A stretch of 8,462 nt of DNA from positions 1 to 8,462 of the forward strand of contig JACFNY010000070.1 of assembly GCA_019454625.1 (NCBI GenBank), read 5' to 3'. Source of the stretch: Sphingomonadaceae bacterium. GTDB taxonomy: Bacteria > Pseudomonadota > Alphaproteobacteria > Sphingomonadales > Sphingomonadaceae. Shown here one piece after another: positions 1-6,412 of this stretch. The notes beneath the pieces were generated by a model that had not been told where the DNA came from, made no database searches, and was given only the letters and a program-made list of their open reading frames with translations. A program made the position numbers and the translations under genes. Numbering within the stretch: position 1 is the stretch's first letter; every line of letters starts with the position of its first letter.

Positions 1-953
1 TCGGCGCGCGGGTCCGTGATCCTGAGGCAGACGCTGGTGTTCGAGCGCGTCGCCGGGTCGACGGCGAGATTCTCGATCCACGGCGTCTTCTGCACCCACG
101 CATCGAGCGCGGCGGCGTTCGCGTCGGCGCGGGCGGCGAGGGTCTTCCAGCCGCCGAGCCCGTTCGCCCATTCGAGCGCGTCGATATAGTCCTCGACGCA
201 GAGCATCGAGGGCGTGTTGATCGTCTCGCCCACGAAGATGCCTTCGATCAGCTTGCCGCCTTTGGTCATGCGGAAGATCTTCGGCAGTGGCCATGCGGGC
301 GTGTAGGTCTCCAGCCGCTCGACGGCGCGCGGGGAGAGGATGAGCACGCCGTGCCCGCCTTCGCCGCCGAGCACCTTCTGCCACGAGAAGGTGGTGACAT
401 CGAGCTTCGCCCACGGCAGGTCCTGCGCGAAGGCGCCGGAGGTCGCATCGGCGAAGGTGAGGCCTTCGCGGTCCGCCGGAATCCAGTCGCCGTTCGGCAC
501 GCGGACGCCCGAGGTGGTGCCGTTCCACGTGAAGATCACGTCGCTGGCAAAATCGACGGCCGTGAGGTCGGGAAGCTCGCCGTAGGGCGCCTTCAGCACC
601 GTGGGGTTCAGTTTGAGCTGCTTGGCGGCATCGGTGACCCAACCCTCGCCGAAGCTCTCCCACGCGATCGTCGTGACGGGGCGGGCGCCCAGCATCGACC
701 ACATCGCCATCTCGACGGCGCCGGTGTCCGAAGCGGGGACGATACCGATACGGTAGTCGTCCGGCACGCCCAGCACCTTGCGGGTGAGGTCGATGGCGAG
801 CTTGAGGCGCGCCTTGCCGAGCTTGGCGCGATGCGAGCGGCCGAGCACGTCGAGGTTGAATTTCGCGGGGTCCCAGCCGGGGCGCTTGGCGCAGGGGCCG
901 GAAGAAAACTGGGGGCGTGCGGGCAGGATGCCCGGCTTCGTATTCGTCGTCAT
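1..953 (-). CDS. serC: Phosphoserine aminotransferase (partial, C-terminus outside window)
   Basis: PLP-dependent transaminase that converts 3-phosphohydroxypyruvate and glutamate to O-phosphoserine and 2-oxoglutarate, the second step of serine synthesis in the cytoplasm. Translating the minus strand from ATG 953-951 gives 317 uninterrupted codons beginning [20 protein letters not shown], a typical SerC start. Visible landmarks are the phosphate-binding turn [36 protein letters not shown] with the presumed cofactor-ring aspartate D169, and [13 protein letters not shown], whose K193 should be the Schiff-base lysine. The sequence resembles the alphaproteobacterial/Methanosarcina-type subfamily rather than the E. 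coli type. About 60-70 C-terminal residues are missing because the gene leaves the window at base 1. The start is supported by AAGGAG four to five bases upstream (959-964). serA often follows serC in alphaproteobacteria and may lie just outside to the left, which cannot be seen here. Function very secure. Confidence 0.96.
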   Translation of the reverse strand, partial: MTTNTKPGILPARPQFSSGPCAKRPGWDPAKFNLDVLGRSHRAKLGKARLKLAIDLTRKVLGVPDDYRIGIVPASDTGAVEMAMWSMLGARPVTTIAWESFGEGWVTDAAKQLKLNPTVLKAPYGELPDLTAVDFASDVIFTWNGTTSGVRVPNGDWIPADREGLTFADATSGAFAQDLPWAKLDVTTFSWQKVLGGEGGHGVLILSPRAVERLETYTPAWPLPKIFRMTKGGKLIEGIFVGETINTPSMLCVEDYIDALEWANGLGGWKTLAARADANAAALDAWVQKTPWIENLAVDPATRSNTSVCLRITDPRA

Positions 954-1007
954 GTTCTCTCCTTACAGAGAGCGCGCGCCGCGTTGGGACGGCGTGGCCC
1001 GCCGCCG
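954..1007 (-). promoter_or_regulatory. serC 5' leader with SD-masking hairpin
   Basis: The short serC leader can fold into two hairpins. The upstream one pairs 1000-1004 with 990-994 (CGGCG/CGCCG, five-base loop). The downstream one pairs 968-972 with 957-961 (CTCTC/GAGAG, six-base loop) and puts part of the Shine-Dalgarno AAGGAG (959-964) in the stem and the rest in the loop. A serC leader element has been described in alphaproteobacteria as a putative regulatory RNA. This could be a divergent version of it or simply a local structure. Seen: the pairings. Inferred: any control of translation. Confidence 0.4.
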
Positions 1008-1035
1008 CTCATAGAGATGCGCGGGCAAGAGTCAA
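1008..1035 (-). promoter_or_regulatory. Candidate serC promoter
   Basis: On the minus strand, TTGACT (1035-1030) and TATGAG (1013-1008) are 16 bases apart. They resemble housekeeping -35 and -10 boxes, matching consensus at five and four of six positions. Transcription would begin near 1001 and give a leader of about 48 bases before the serC ATG. Found by eye. Confidence 0.4.
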
Positions 1036-1045
1036 ATGGCCATTT
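1034..1045. promoter_or_regulatory. 12-base perfect palindrome, candidate operator
   Basis: AAATGGCCATTT is a perfect inverted repeat and is A/T-rich at its ends in an otherwise GC-rich neighbourhood. It lies between the divergent serC and hydroxy-acid dehydrogenase genes and touches the candidate serC -35 box (1030-1035). An overlapping imperfect repeat, GCCA-N5-TGGC, runs on to its right. The geometry fits a dimeric repressor site that could act on either gene. No regulator is identified. Confidence 0.3.
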
Positions 1046-1100
1046 TGTGGCAAGGCGACCGGATGTTACAGGCGGACACGCAACAAGGGGGAAGTCCGTC

Positions 1101-2249
1101 ATGCGTCTCAGCGATTGTCACAACGTCGCCGATTTCCGCGCACTCGCGCAGAAGCGCCTGCCGTCCCCGATCTTCCACTACATCGACGGCGCAGCCGACG
1201 ACGAGGTGACGCTGGCGCGTAATACGGCGGCGTTCGCAGACTGCGACCTCGTGCCGCGTGTGCTCGCGGGTGTCGAGACGGTGGACATGTCCACCACGCT
1301 GTTCGGCAAGCGCATCGAGATGCCGCTATTCCTGTCGCCGACCGCGCTCCAGCGCCTGTTCCATCACGACGGCGAGCGCGCCGTGGGGCGGGCGGCGGAA
1401 AAGTTCGGGACGTTCTTCGGGATTTCCAGCCTCGCGACCGTCAGCCTCGCGGAGATCGGGCGGACGATCTCCACGCCGAAGCTGTTCCAGTTCTATTACC
1501 ACAAGGACAAGGGCCTCAACCGCGACATGATCCAGGCGGCGAAGGCCGCCGGGTTCGATGCGCTGGCGCTGACGGTGGACACGATCGTCGGCGGCAACCG
1601 GGAACGCGATTTCCGCACCGGCTTCACCTCGCCGCCGAGGCTGACGCCGTCGAGCCTGCTCAGCTTCGCGACGCATCCGTCATGGACGCTGAACTACCTG
1701 CTGCGCGAGCGCTTCGAGCTTTCGAACCTCAAGGAGCACATCAGGCAGGGCAGCAACACGGCGGTGACGGTGAGCGAGTATTTCACCTCGCTGCTCGACC
1801 AGACGATGGACTGGAAGGCGGCCGAGGCGATCCGCGCCGAGTGGGGCGGGCCGTTCTGCCTGAAAGGCGTGATGTCCGTGGAATGCGCGCGGCGAGCGAT
1901 CGACATCGGAGCAAGCGCCATCATGATCTCGAACCACGGCGGGCGGCAGCTCGACGGGTCGCGCGCACCGTTCGACCAGCTTGCCGAGATCGTCGACGCC
2001 GTGGGCGACCGGCTGGAGGTGATCCTCGACGGCGGGGTGCGGCGCGGCACGCACGTGCTGAAGGCGCTGTCGCTCGGCGCGCGGGCGGTTTCGGGCGGGC
2101 GGCTCTACCTCTATGCGCTCGCGGCGGCGGGGCAGCCGGGGGTGGAGCGTATCCTCGGCAAGCTGCGCGACGAGATCGAACGTGACATGAAGCTGATGGG
2201 CGCGCGCATGCTTGCGGACCCGTCGCGGGAGACTCTGCGCTTCCGTTAG
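1101..2249 (+). CDS. FMN-dependent alpha-hydroxy-acid dehydrogenase (L-lactate dehydrogenase-like)
   Basis: 382-residue flavoenzyme of the glycolate oxidase / L-lactate dehydrogenase (LldD) family, a TIM barrel that oxidises an L-2-hydroxy acid to the 2-oxo acid using FMN. The residues expected from spinach glycolate oxidase are present: Y27 in FHYIDGAADDE (equivalent to Y24), Q130 and Y132 in LFQFYYHKD, K255 in CLKGV, and the catalytic histidine H279 and substrate-binding R282 in SNHGGRQLD. They are followed by the phosphate-binding DGGVRRGTHVLKAL and the GGRLYLYALAAAG segment. Length is normal for the family. The ATG at 1101 is preceded by AAGGGGGAAG at a proper distance. The reading frame stays open far upstream, but that part is antisense to serC and is not coding. 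The stop overlaps the stop of the convergent cyclase gene by four bases. Substrate (L-lactate, mandelate, glycolate or other) cannot be read from sequence, so no symbol is given. No signal peptide is seen. Confidence 0.93.
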   Translation: MRLSDCHNVADFRALAQKRLPSPIFHYIDGAADDEVTLARNTAAFADCDLVPRVLAGVETVDMSTTLFGKRIEMPLFLSPTALQRLFHHDGERAVGRAAEKFGTFFGISSLATVSLAEIGRTISTPKLFQFYYHKDKGLNRDMIQAAKAAGFDALALTVDTIVGGNRERDFRTGFTSPPRLTPSSLLSFATHPSWTLNYLLRERFELSNLKEHIRQGSNTAVTVSEYFTSLLDQTMDWKAAEAIRAEWGGPFCLKGVMSVECARRAIDIGASAIMISNHGGRQLDGSRAPFDQLAEIVDAVGDRLEVILDGGVRRGTHVLKALSLGARAVSGGRLYLYALAAAGQPGVERILGKLRDEIERDMKLMGARMLADPSRETLRFR

Positions 2250-2256
2250 GCGGCAG
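2235..2256. other. Hairpin around the interlocked stop codons
   Basis: CTGCGC (2235-2240) pairs with GCGgCAG (2250-2256, one bulged G), leaving a nine-base loop that contains the shared TTAG stop overlap of the hydroxy-acid dehydrogenase and the diguanylate cyclase. There is no T run on either side, so this is not a classical intrinsic terminator. It may mark the transcript end or be chance pairing in GC-rich DNA. Confidence 0.25.
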
Positions 2257-3394
2257 CAGCGATGATTTCTCCGGGGTCGTCCCCGGCCTGCGCGGCAATG
2301 CCGCCGCCGCTACGCTTGGCGATGTAGAGCGCTTCGTCTGCGCGGCTGATGAGCGGTTCGAGATCCTCGGCGCGGTCGTCGGAAACGGCGTAGCCGATGC
2401 ACGTGGAAATCTTCGCGACCTCCCCGCCGAGCCGGAACGGCTGGCGGATCGCCGCGTCGATGCGGCGCGCGAGCACGGCGGCTTCCTCGGGGTGCTTCAT
2501 GCCGCACTGGACGACGGCGAACTCGTCGCCGCCAAGCCGCGCCGCCATGTCGGTGTCGCGGATGATGTAGGAGAGCCGCTTGCCGACCGCCGCGAGCAGC
2601 GCGTCGCCCACGGGGTGCCCGAACTGGTCGTTGACCGCCTTGAACCCGTCGAGATCGAGGCAATGCACGGCGACGAGCCCGGCGCGCGGGTTGAGCGTCA
2701 CGTGCTCCTCGAACCATTCGCGCAGGGCAAGGCGGTTCGGAAGGTCGGTGAGCCCGTCGGTGCGCGCGAGATTGCCGAAGGTGATGCGCCTGCTGATCTC
2801 CTTCACCGTGAAGCGGTAGCGGTCGAGCAGGCTGCGGATTCCGCCCGCCAGCAGCGCCACCATCATGGCCGCGGTTGCCCAGTATATCTGCTGCGGCACC
2901 GCGAAAGCGGCGACGATACCCGGCACGATGCCGATGACCATGCTGGCGATGGCAAGGCGCGGCCGCAGCGCGATCCCGGCCGAGACCCCGGCGCCGTAGC
3001 CGACGAGCAGGGCGACCGCGAGCAGGTGCGTTTGCGTCGCCGGAAGCGCGAAGACGCGCACGCCGAACACGCCGAGGCAGACCGCGAAGGCAAGATAGGA
3101 AAGCGCGAAACGACGTTCGAGGCGCTGCGCGCGCTCGACGCCGAGGCCGGAAGCGAACGCTTCCTTGCGGCCGCCGAACGCCACGGCGAGGCGGATCAGG
3201 CTCGCGAGCGTTCCCGCAGCCACGATGAGAGCGAGCGCCGTGTCGCCGGTCTCCCGGACCATCAGGGCACCGCCGGCCACGAAGCCGACGCTCATGATCA
3301 CCGAAGGGATGAACGCAGCGTAGAGGCTGCGCACGAGGTCCACATAGATGCCGTCGAGCACGGTTTCTGCCCGCGGAAAGAACGCCTGTTTCAT
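2246..3394 (-). CDS. Membrane-bound diguanylate cyclase (GGDEF domain)
   Basis: 382-residue inner-membrane enzyme predicted to make cyclic-di-GMP from two GTP. The N-terminal half has about six hydrophobic helices (roughly residues 20-46, 52-73, 96-117, 123-143, 147-166, 170-187) without a sensor domain I recognise. The GGDEF domain starts at TDGLTDLPNR (212-221), continues through LDLDGFKAVND with metal-binding D247, and carries an intact GGDEF at 288-292. RDTD (279-282) lies exactly five residues before GGDEF, the spacing of the allosteric I-site, so product inhibition is expected. There is no EAL or HD-GYP domain, so synthesis is the only predicted activity. A stop codon lies two codons upstream of the ATG, making this the earliest possible ATG in frame, but its ribosome site is weak (GGGTAG). 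The 3' end overlaps the convergent dehydrogenase by four bases. The signal sensed is unknown. Confidence 0.93.
   Translation of the reverse strand: MKQAFFPRAETVLDGIYVDLVRSLYAAFIPSVIMSVGFVAGGALMVRETGDTALALIVAAGTLASLIRLAVAFGGRKEAFASGLGVERAQRLERRFALSYLAFAVCLGVFGVRVFALPATQTHLLAVALLVGYGAGVSAGIALRPRLAIASMVIGIVPGIVAAFAVPQQIYWATAAMMVALLAGGIRSLLDRYRFTVKEISRRITFGNLARTDGLTDLPNRLALREWFEEHVTLNPRAGLVAVHCLDLDGFKAVNDQFGHPVGDALLAAVGKRLSYIIRDTDMAARLGGDEFAVVQCGMKHPEEAAVLARRIDAAIRQPFRLGGEVAKISTCIGYAVSDDRAEDLEPLISRADEALYIAKRSGGGIAAQAGDDPGEIIAAAA
2271..2286 (+). other. Perfect GC hairpin just downstream of the dehydrogenase stop
   Basis: CCGGGG-TCGT-CCCCGG forms a six-base-pair stem with a four-base loop, starting 21 bases after the dehydrogenase stop and lying inside the last codons of the opposing cyclase gene. 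No T run follows on the plus strand, so if it stops plus-strand transcripts it would act with Rho or as a 3'-end stabiliser. It could also be chance in GC-rich DNA. Confidence 0.25.
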
Positions 3395-3570
3395 ACGCTA
3401 CCCGAACGCCCCCGCGACTCTTCCTTCGCTCTCTCAGGAGCTGTTGCCCGAGACGTTTCCCCATGTGGATTGAGGCAAGGTTAACGTCGTCGTCAAATGC
3501 GACGGAGTGAGGAGCGCTGCGCCGGCCAAGCGCGGTTGCGGGGCGCGGGCGGGACGCTAAAAGGAAGCGC
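3395..3570. promoter_or_regulatory. Divergent intergenic region with overlapping candidate promoters
   Basis: This 176-base spacer separates the cyclase from the lipoprotein gene. Plus strand: TTGAGG (3470-3475), 17 bases, TCAAAT (3493-3498), with start expected near 3505. Minus strand: TTGACG (3496-3491), 17 bases, TCAATC (3473-3468, a poor -10), with start expected near 3461. The two would occupy the same DNA face to face, centred on GTTAAC (3480-3485), so only one could be used at a time. Both leaders would be about 66 bases. Box matches are modest and no known riboswitch is recognised. Confidence 0.3.
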
Positions 3571-4203
3571 ATGTGGGGCCGCGTCCTTTCCGCCTTGTCG
3601 CTGCTTGCCGTCGCAGCCTGTTCGGGCGGGTCTCCGCCGGTTTCCGGGCGGCAGCCCGCGGCGCAGCAGCCAGACAGCGCCGCAGCCTGCTTCGCGCGGC
3701 TGGACCGCATCCAGGGGCTCAAGTACCGCAGGCTCGATCCGCACGTCGAGGGCCAGTGCGGCTACGAGAACGCCGTGCTGCTGCTCGACATCGGCGTACC
3801 GGTCGCGGGACTGAAGGCGGTGTCGTGCCCGGTCGCGGAATCACTCTACCGCTGGGTGCACGAGGGCGTGCGCCCGGCGGCGCGCGACCATTTCGGTGCC
3901 GACGTCGTGCGTATCCAGAGCTACGGCACCTATGCCTGCCGCACGCGCAACAGCCAGCCCGGCGCGCGGCTTTCCGAGCACGCGCGCGCGAACGCGGTCG
4001 ATATCGCGAGCTTCACGCTTGCAAGCGGTCGCACCGTGGCGGTGAAATCCGGCTGGCGCGGGCCGGGCGACGAGCAGTCCTTCCTGCGTGCAGCGCACCG
4101 TGTGGGCTGCGCGCGGTTCAACATCGTCATCGGCCCGGACGCCGACGCCTTCCATCAGGATCACCTGCATCTCGATATGGGCCGCGGTCCATATTGCCGC
4201 TGA
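3571..4203 (+). CDS. Extensin-like lipoprotein (Extensin_2 C-terminal domain)
   Basis: 210-residue predicted lipoprotein of the bacterial extensin-like family. The N-terminus is a lipoprotein signal peptide: a short hydrophobic run then the lipobox VAAC, with acylated C17. A Ser/Pro/Gln-rich linker (about 18-36) leads to the extensin-like domain (about 38-210). Near its end the domain carries SEHARANAVDI (S135, H137, D144) and HQDHLHLDMGRGPYCR (H195, H198, H200). This resembles the SxHxxGxAxD and HxH zinc-ligand pattern of M15/VanY-type D,D-peptidases, so a peptidoglycan-directed metallopeptidase role is plausible but unproven; no activity is established for the family as far as I know. Several cysteines could form disulfides. 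The ATG at 3571 has a good AAAGGAA (3559-3565). It is the first gene of a likely three-gene transcript, with 32 bases before the next gene. Despite the family name it is unrelated to the repetitive part of plant extensins. Confidence 0.88.
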   Translation: MWGRVLSALSLLAVAACSGGSPPVSGRQPAAQQPDSAAACFARLDRIQGLKYRRLDPHVEGQCGYENAVLLLDIGVPVAGLKAVSCPVAESLYRWVHEGVRPAARDHFGADVVRIQSYGTYACRTRNSQPGARLSEHARANAVDIASFTLASGRTVAVKSGWRGPGDEQSFLRAAHRVGCARFNIVIGPDADAFHQDHLHLDMGRGPYCR

Positions 4204-4235
4204 CGCGGGCCGTTTTGGGCGCTAGAGACGCGCGC

Positions 4236-5114
4236 ATGGACGACAAGACCAAAGTGACGCACCGCACCTTCCCCTCGGCGGAAGAAGACGCAGCGGTCGC
4301 CGAGAAATCGACGCCGATCCCGCAAACAGAGCATCCGAGCTACCGGCTGGCGTTCCAGGACAAGGATTTCCTGCTGCGCGAGGAACTGCGCCCCGTCCGC
4401 TTCCAGCTTGAGCTGCTGAAGCCAGAAATGCTGCTGAAAGAGCACGGAATCGCCTCGACCTTCGTGCTCTACGGTTCGGCGCGCATCCCGTCTCCCGAAA
4501 CGGCCGACGCGCTCGTTGCCGCAGCACGCACGGACTGGGAAAAGAAGGTGGCCGAGCGGCTTCGCGCCAAGGCGAAATACTACACCGAGGCCTACAAGCT
4601 CGCGTATCTCGTCTCGTCGCTGCCGCGCGAGGACGGCGAGCGTCATTTCGTGATCTGCTCTGGCGGCGGGCCGTCGATCATGGAGGCGGCGAACAAGGGC
4701 GCACACGATGCGGGCGGCGAATCGGTCGCGCTCAACATCGTGCTGGAGCACGAGCAACTGCCGAACCGGTACGTGACCCCGGCGCTTTCGTTCCAGTTCC
4801 ACTATTTCGCGCTGAGGAAGATGCACTTCCTGATGCGCGCCAAGGCGGTGGCGGCGTTCCCCGGCGGCTTCGGCACGCTCGACGAGCTGTTCGAGACGCT
4901 CACCCTCATCCAGACGCGCAAGGTGAAGCCGTTCCCGGTGCTGCTGTTCGGGCGCGAATTCTGGAAACGGATCGTCAACTTCGAGGCGCTCGCCGAGGAA
5001 GGCACGATCTCGCGCGACGACCTCTCGCTGTTCCACTTCGTGGAAACGGCCGAGGAAGCATGGCAAATCGTGGCGGGATTCTACGAGATTTCTGCTATGG
5101 GAGGCCCCTGCTAG
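4236..5114 (+). CDS. LOG-family (TIGR00730) Rossmann-fold nucleotide hydrolase
   Basis: 292-residue protein of the LOG family, many members of which were formerly annotated as lysine decarboxylases. Characterised members are phosphoribohydrolases that cleave a nucleoside 5'-monophosphate (cytokinin riboside monophosphate, or AMP and other purine nucleotides) to the base and ribose 5-phosphate. The two family signatures are intact: SGGGPSIMEAANKGA (from S142) and PGGFGTLDE (P209-E217), with the preceding ALRKMHFLMRAKA helix. It is longer than plant-type LOG proteins (about 215 residues): about 70 extra N-terminal residues, the first 30 polar and probably disordered, precede the core. The substrate cannot be assigned. 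The ATG at 4236 has only a weak ribosome site (AGAGACG), so translational coupling to the upstream lipoprotein gene 32 bases away is possible. The frame is open far upstream through the lipoprotein gene, but that is a shadow. The DUF418 gene follows 38 bases after the stop. Confidence 0.9.
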   Translation: MDDKTKVTHRTFPSAEEDAAVAEKSTPIPQTEHPSYRLAFQDKDFLLREELRPVRFQLELLKPEMLLKEHGIASTFVLYGSARIPSPETADALVAAARTDWEKKVAERLRAKAKYYTEAYKLAYLVSSLPREDGERHFVICSGGGPSIMEAANKGAHDAGGESVALNIVLEHEQLPNRYVTPALSFQFHYFALRKMHFLMRAKAVAAFPGGFGTLDELFETLTLIQTRKVKPFPVLLFGREFWKRIVNFEALAEEGTISRDDLSLFHFVETAEEAWQIVAGFYEISAMGGPC

Positions 5115-5152
5115 GGCGACGATGGACGAGATCGCCCGGACCGAGGAGGGCG

Positions 5153-6412
5153 ATGGGCGAGGCGCGGGATGGCGCGGCACGCATCGAGGCGCTGGATGTC
5201 CTGCGCGGCATCGCCATTCTCGGCATCATGCTGCTCAACATCCAGGGCATGGGCAGCGTCCCCGGCGTCGAAGCCGACCCGCGTATCGCCGGCTGGGGCC
5301 TCGCCGACCGCATCGTCTGGTGGACGCAGCAGATCTTCGTCGAAGGCACGATGCGCGGCCTGCTCTCGCTGCTGTTCGGCGCGGGCTTCGTGATCCTCGC
5401 CTCGCGTCCGCGCGAAGGCCGGTCCGCGCTTTCGATCTACTACCGCCGCATGGCCGCGCTCATCCTGTTCGGGCTCATCCACGGCTATCTGCTGATGTGG
5501 CCGGGCGACATCCTGCTCATCTACGGGACCGCCGGGCTGTTCCTGTTTCCCTTCCGCGAGCTTCCGGCGCGGGCGCTCATCGGCCTCGGCCTCGGCGGCA
5601 TCGCGGTCATGGTCGCGATCGGCGCCGCCGCAGTCGTCGAGGGCATGAACGCGCGCGAGCACGCGGAGGCCGCGATCGCTGCGGGTGCGGGCGAGGAGGA
5701 CGAGCGCGTCGCCGCGTGGCAGGATTATCTTGCCGCCGTGCAGCCGGATCTCGAAGCCGACGCGCGCTCGCGGGCGGCGCGGCAGGGAAGCCTTGCCGAC
5801 AACCTCGCCTACAAGATGGCCATCGCCAATGAATGGAACGGTATCAAGGGCCTCAGCTGGTGGTTGCTCGACGCGCTGGCGATGATGTTGCTGGGCGCCG
5901 GGCTGTTTAAGGCCGGCTTCCTCGGCGGCGGGCTTCCGAGCGATGTCTATTTGCGGGTCGCGCTGGCGGGCTATGCGGTCGGCGTCCCGATCAATTTCAT
6001 CGAGAGCGAGCAGCTTGTCGCGGCGGGTTTCATGGTGCCGATCCCGGTTTCGGAGGTGACTTACCAGATCGGGCGTCTCGCGACGACGCTGGGGCACGTG
6101 GGGCTGGTGCTGGCGACCCTCCGGACCGTGCGCGGACGGTGCGTGCTCGGAATCTTCGCGGCGCCTGGGCGCATGGCGCTCTCAACCTATGTCGGCGAGA
6201 CGCTGATCGCGCAGTGGCTGCTGTTCCCGGGCTTCGCGCTCGGGCTGCACGGCAGGATCTCGATCGCGGAGAGCTGGCTGATCGCACTCGGCATCGCGGT
6301 CGTCCTGACCGCGCTTTGCAGATGGTGGCTCGGGCGGTTCCGGATGGGGCCGCTCGAATGGCTATGGCGCTGGCTCACCTATGGCCAGCGCCCGGCCTTC
6401 AAGCGGATTTAG
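5153..6412 (+). CDS. DUF418 domain integral membrane protein
   Basis: 419-residue polytopic inner-membrane protein with about eight to ten hydrophobic helices. The N-terminus carries the family signature RIEALDVLRGIAILGIMLLN (residues 10-29), in which the arginine and aspartate flank the first helix. A charged, Ala-rich loop (about 165-220) separates the N-terminal bundle from the DUF418 region, which includes GRMALSTY and ends with FRMGPLEWLWRWLTYGQ (396-412), typical of the family. The molecular function of DUF418 proteins is unknown; some similarity to acyltransferase-like membrane proteins has been suggested, but nothing here proves it. The ATG at 5153 is chosen because AGGAGG (5144-5149) lies just upstream and the signature begins where homologues begin. 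An in-frame ATG at 5060 would overlap the LOG gene and add 31 uncharacteristic residues. It is probably co-transcribed with the LOG gene. Its stop interlocks with that of the convergent cytochrome gene. Confidence 0.9.
   Translation: MGEARDGAARIEALDVLRGIAILGIMLLNIQGMGSVPGVEADPRIAGWGLADRIVWWTQQIFVEGTMRGLLSLLFGAGFVILASRPREGRSALSIYYRRMAALILFGLIHGYLLMWPGDILLIYGTAGLFLFPFRELPARALIGLGLGGIAVMVAIGAAAVVEGMNAREHAEAAIAAGAGEEDERVAAWQDYLAAVQPDLEADARSRAARQGSLADNLAYKMAIANEWNGIKGLSWWLLDALAMMLLGAGLFKAGFLGGGLPSDVYLRVALAGYAVGVPINFIESEQLVAAGFMVPIPVSEVTYQIGRLATTLGHVGLVLATLRTVRGRCVLGIFAAPGRMALSTYVGETLIAQWLLFPGFALGLHGRISIAESWLIALGIAVVLTALCRWWLGRFRMGPLEWLWRWLTYGQRPAFKRI

Noticed and set aside
351..1100. Upstream in-frame extension of the hydroxy-acid dehydrogenase (250 extra codons)
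   Set aside because: It is antisense to serC, whose protein is clearly recognisable, and the extension has the Arg/Gly/Ala/His-rich look of a GC-rich shadow frame. The family begins at the ATG at 1101, which has a ribosome site.
1046..1100. Promoter or sigma-54 site for the hydroxy-acid dehydrogenase
   Set aside because: TTGTGG at 1045-1050 has no -10 partner at an acceptable distance, and the GG at 1049-1050 lacks the GC expected twelve bases further on.
2492..3484. 330-codon open frame on the plus strand
   Set aside because: Antisense to the diguanylate cyclase. The translation is rich in Asp, Glu, His and Arg with no domain, as expected opposite a GC-rich membrane-protein gene.
2310..3722. 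470-codon open frame on the minus strand
   Set aside because: Frame-shifted shadow of the cyclase gene, Arg-rich and without motifs, and it crosses into the opposing lipoprotein gene.
5060..5152. Upstream start of the DUF418 gene at 5060
   Set aside because: It would overlap the LOG gene by 55 bases and add residues unlike the family. The ATG at 5153 has AGGAGG directly upstream.
4161..5180. 339-codon open frame on the minus strand
   Set aside because: Antisense to the LOG-family gene, which has both family signatures intact. The translation shows no recognisable domain.
5111..6097. 328-codon open frame on the minus strand
   Set aside because: Antisense shadow of the DUF418 gene, with charged low-complexity sequence.
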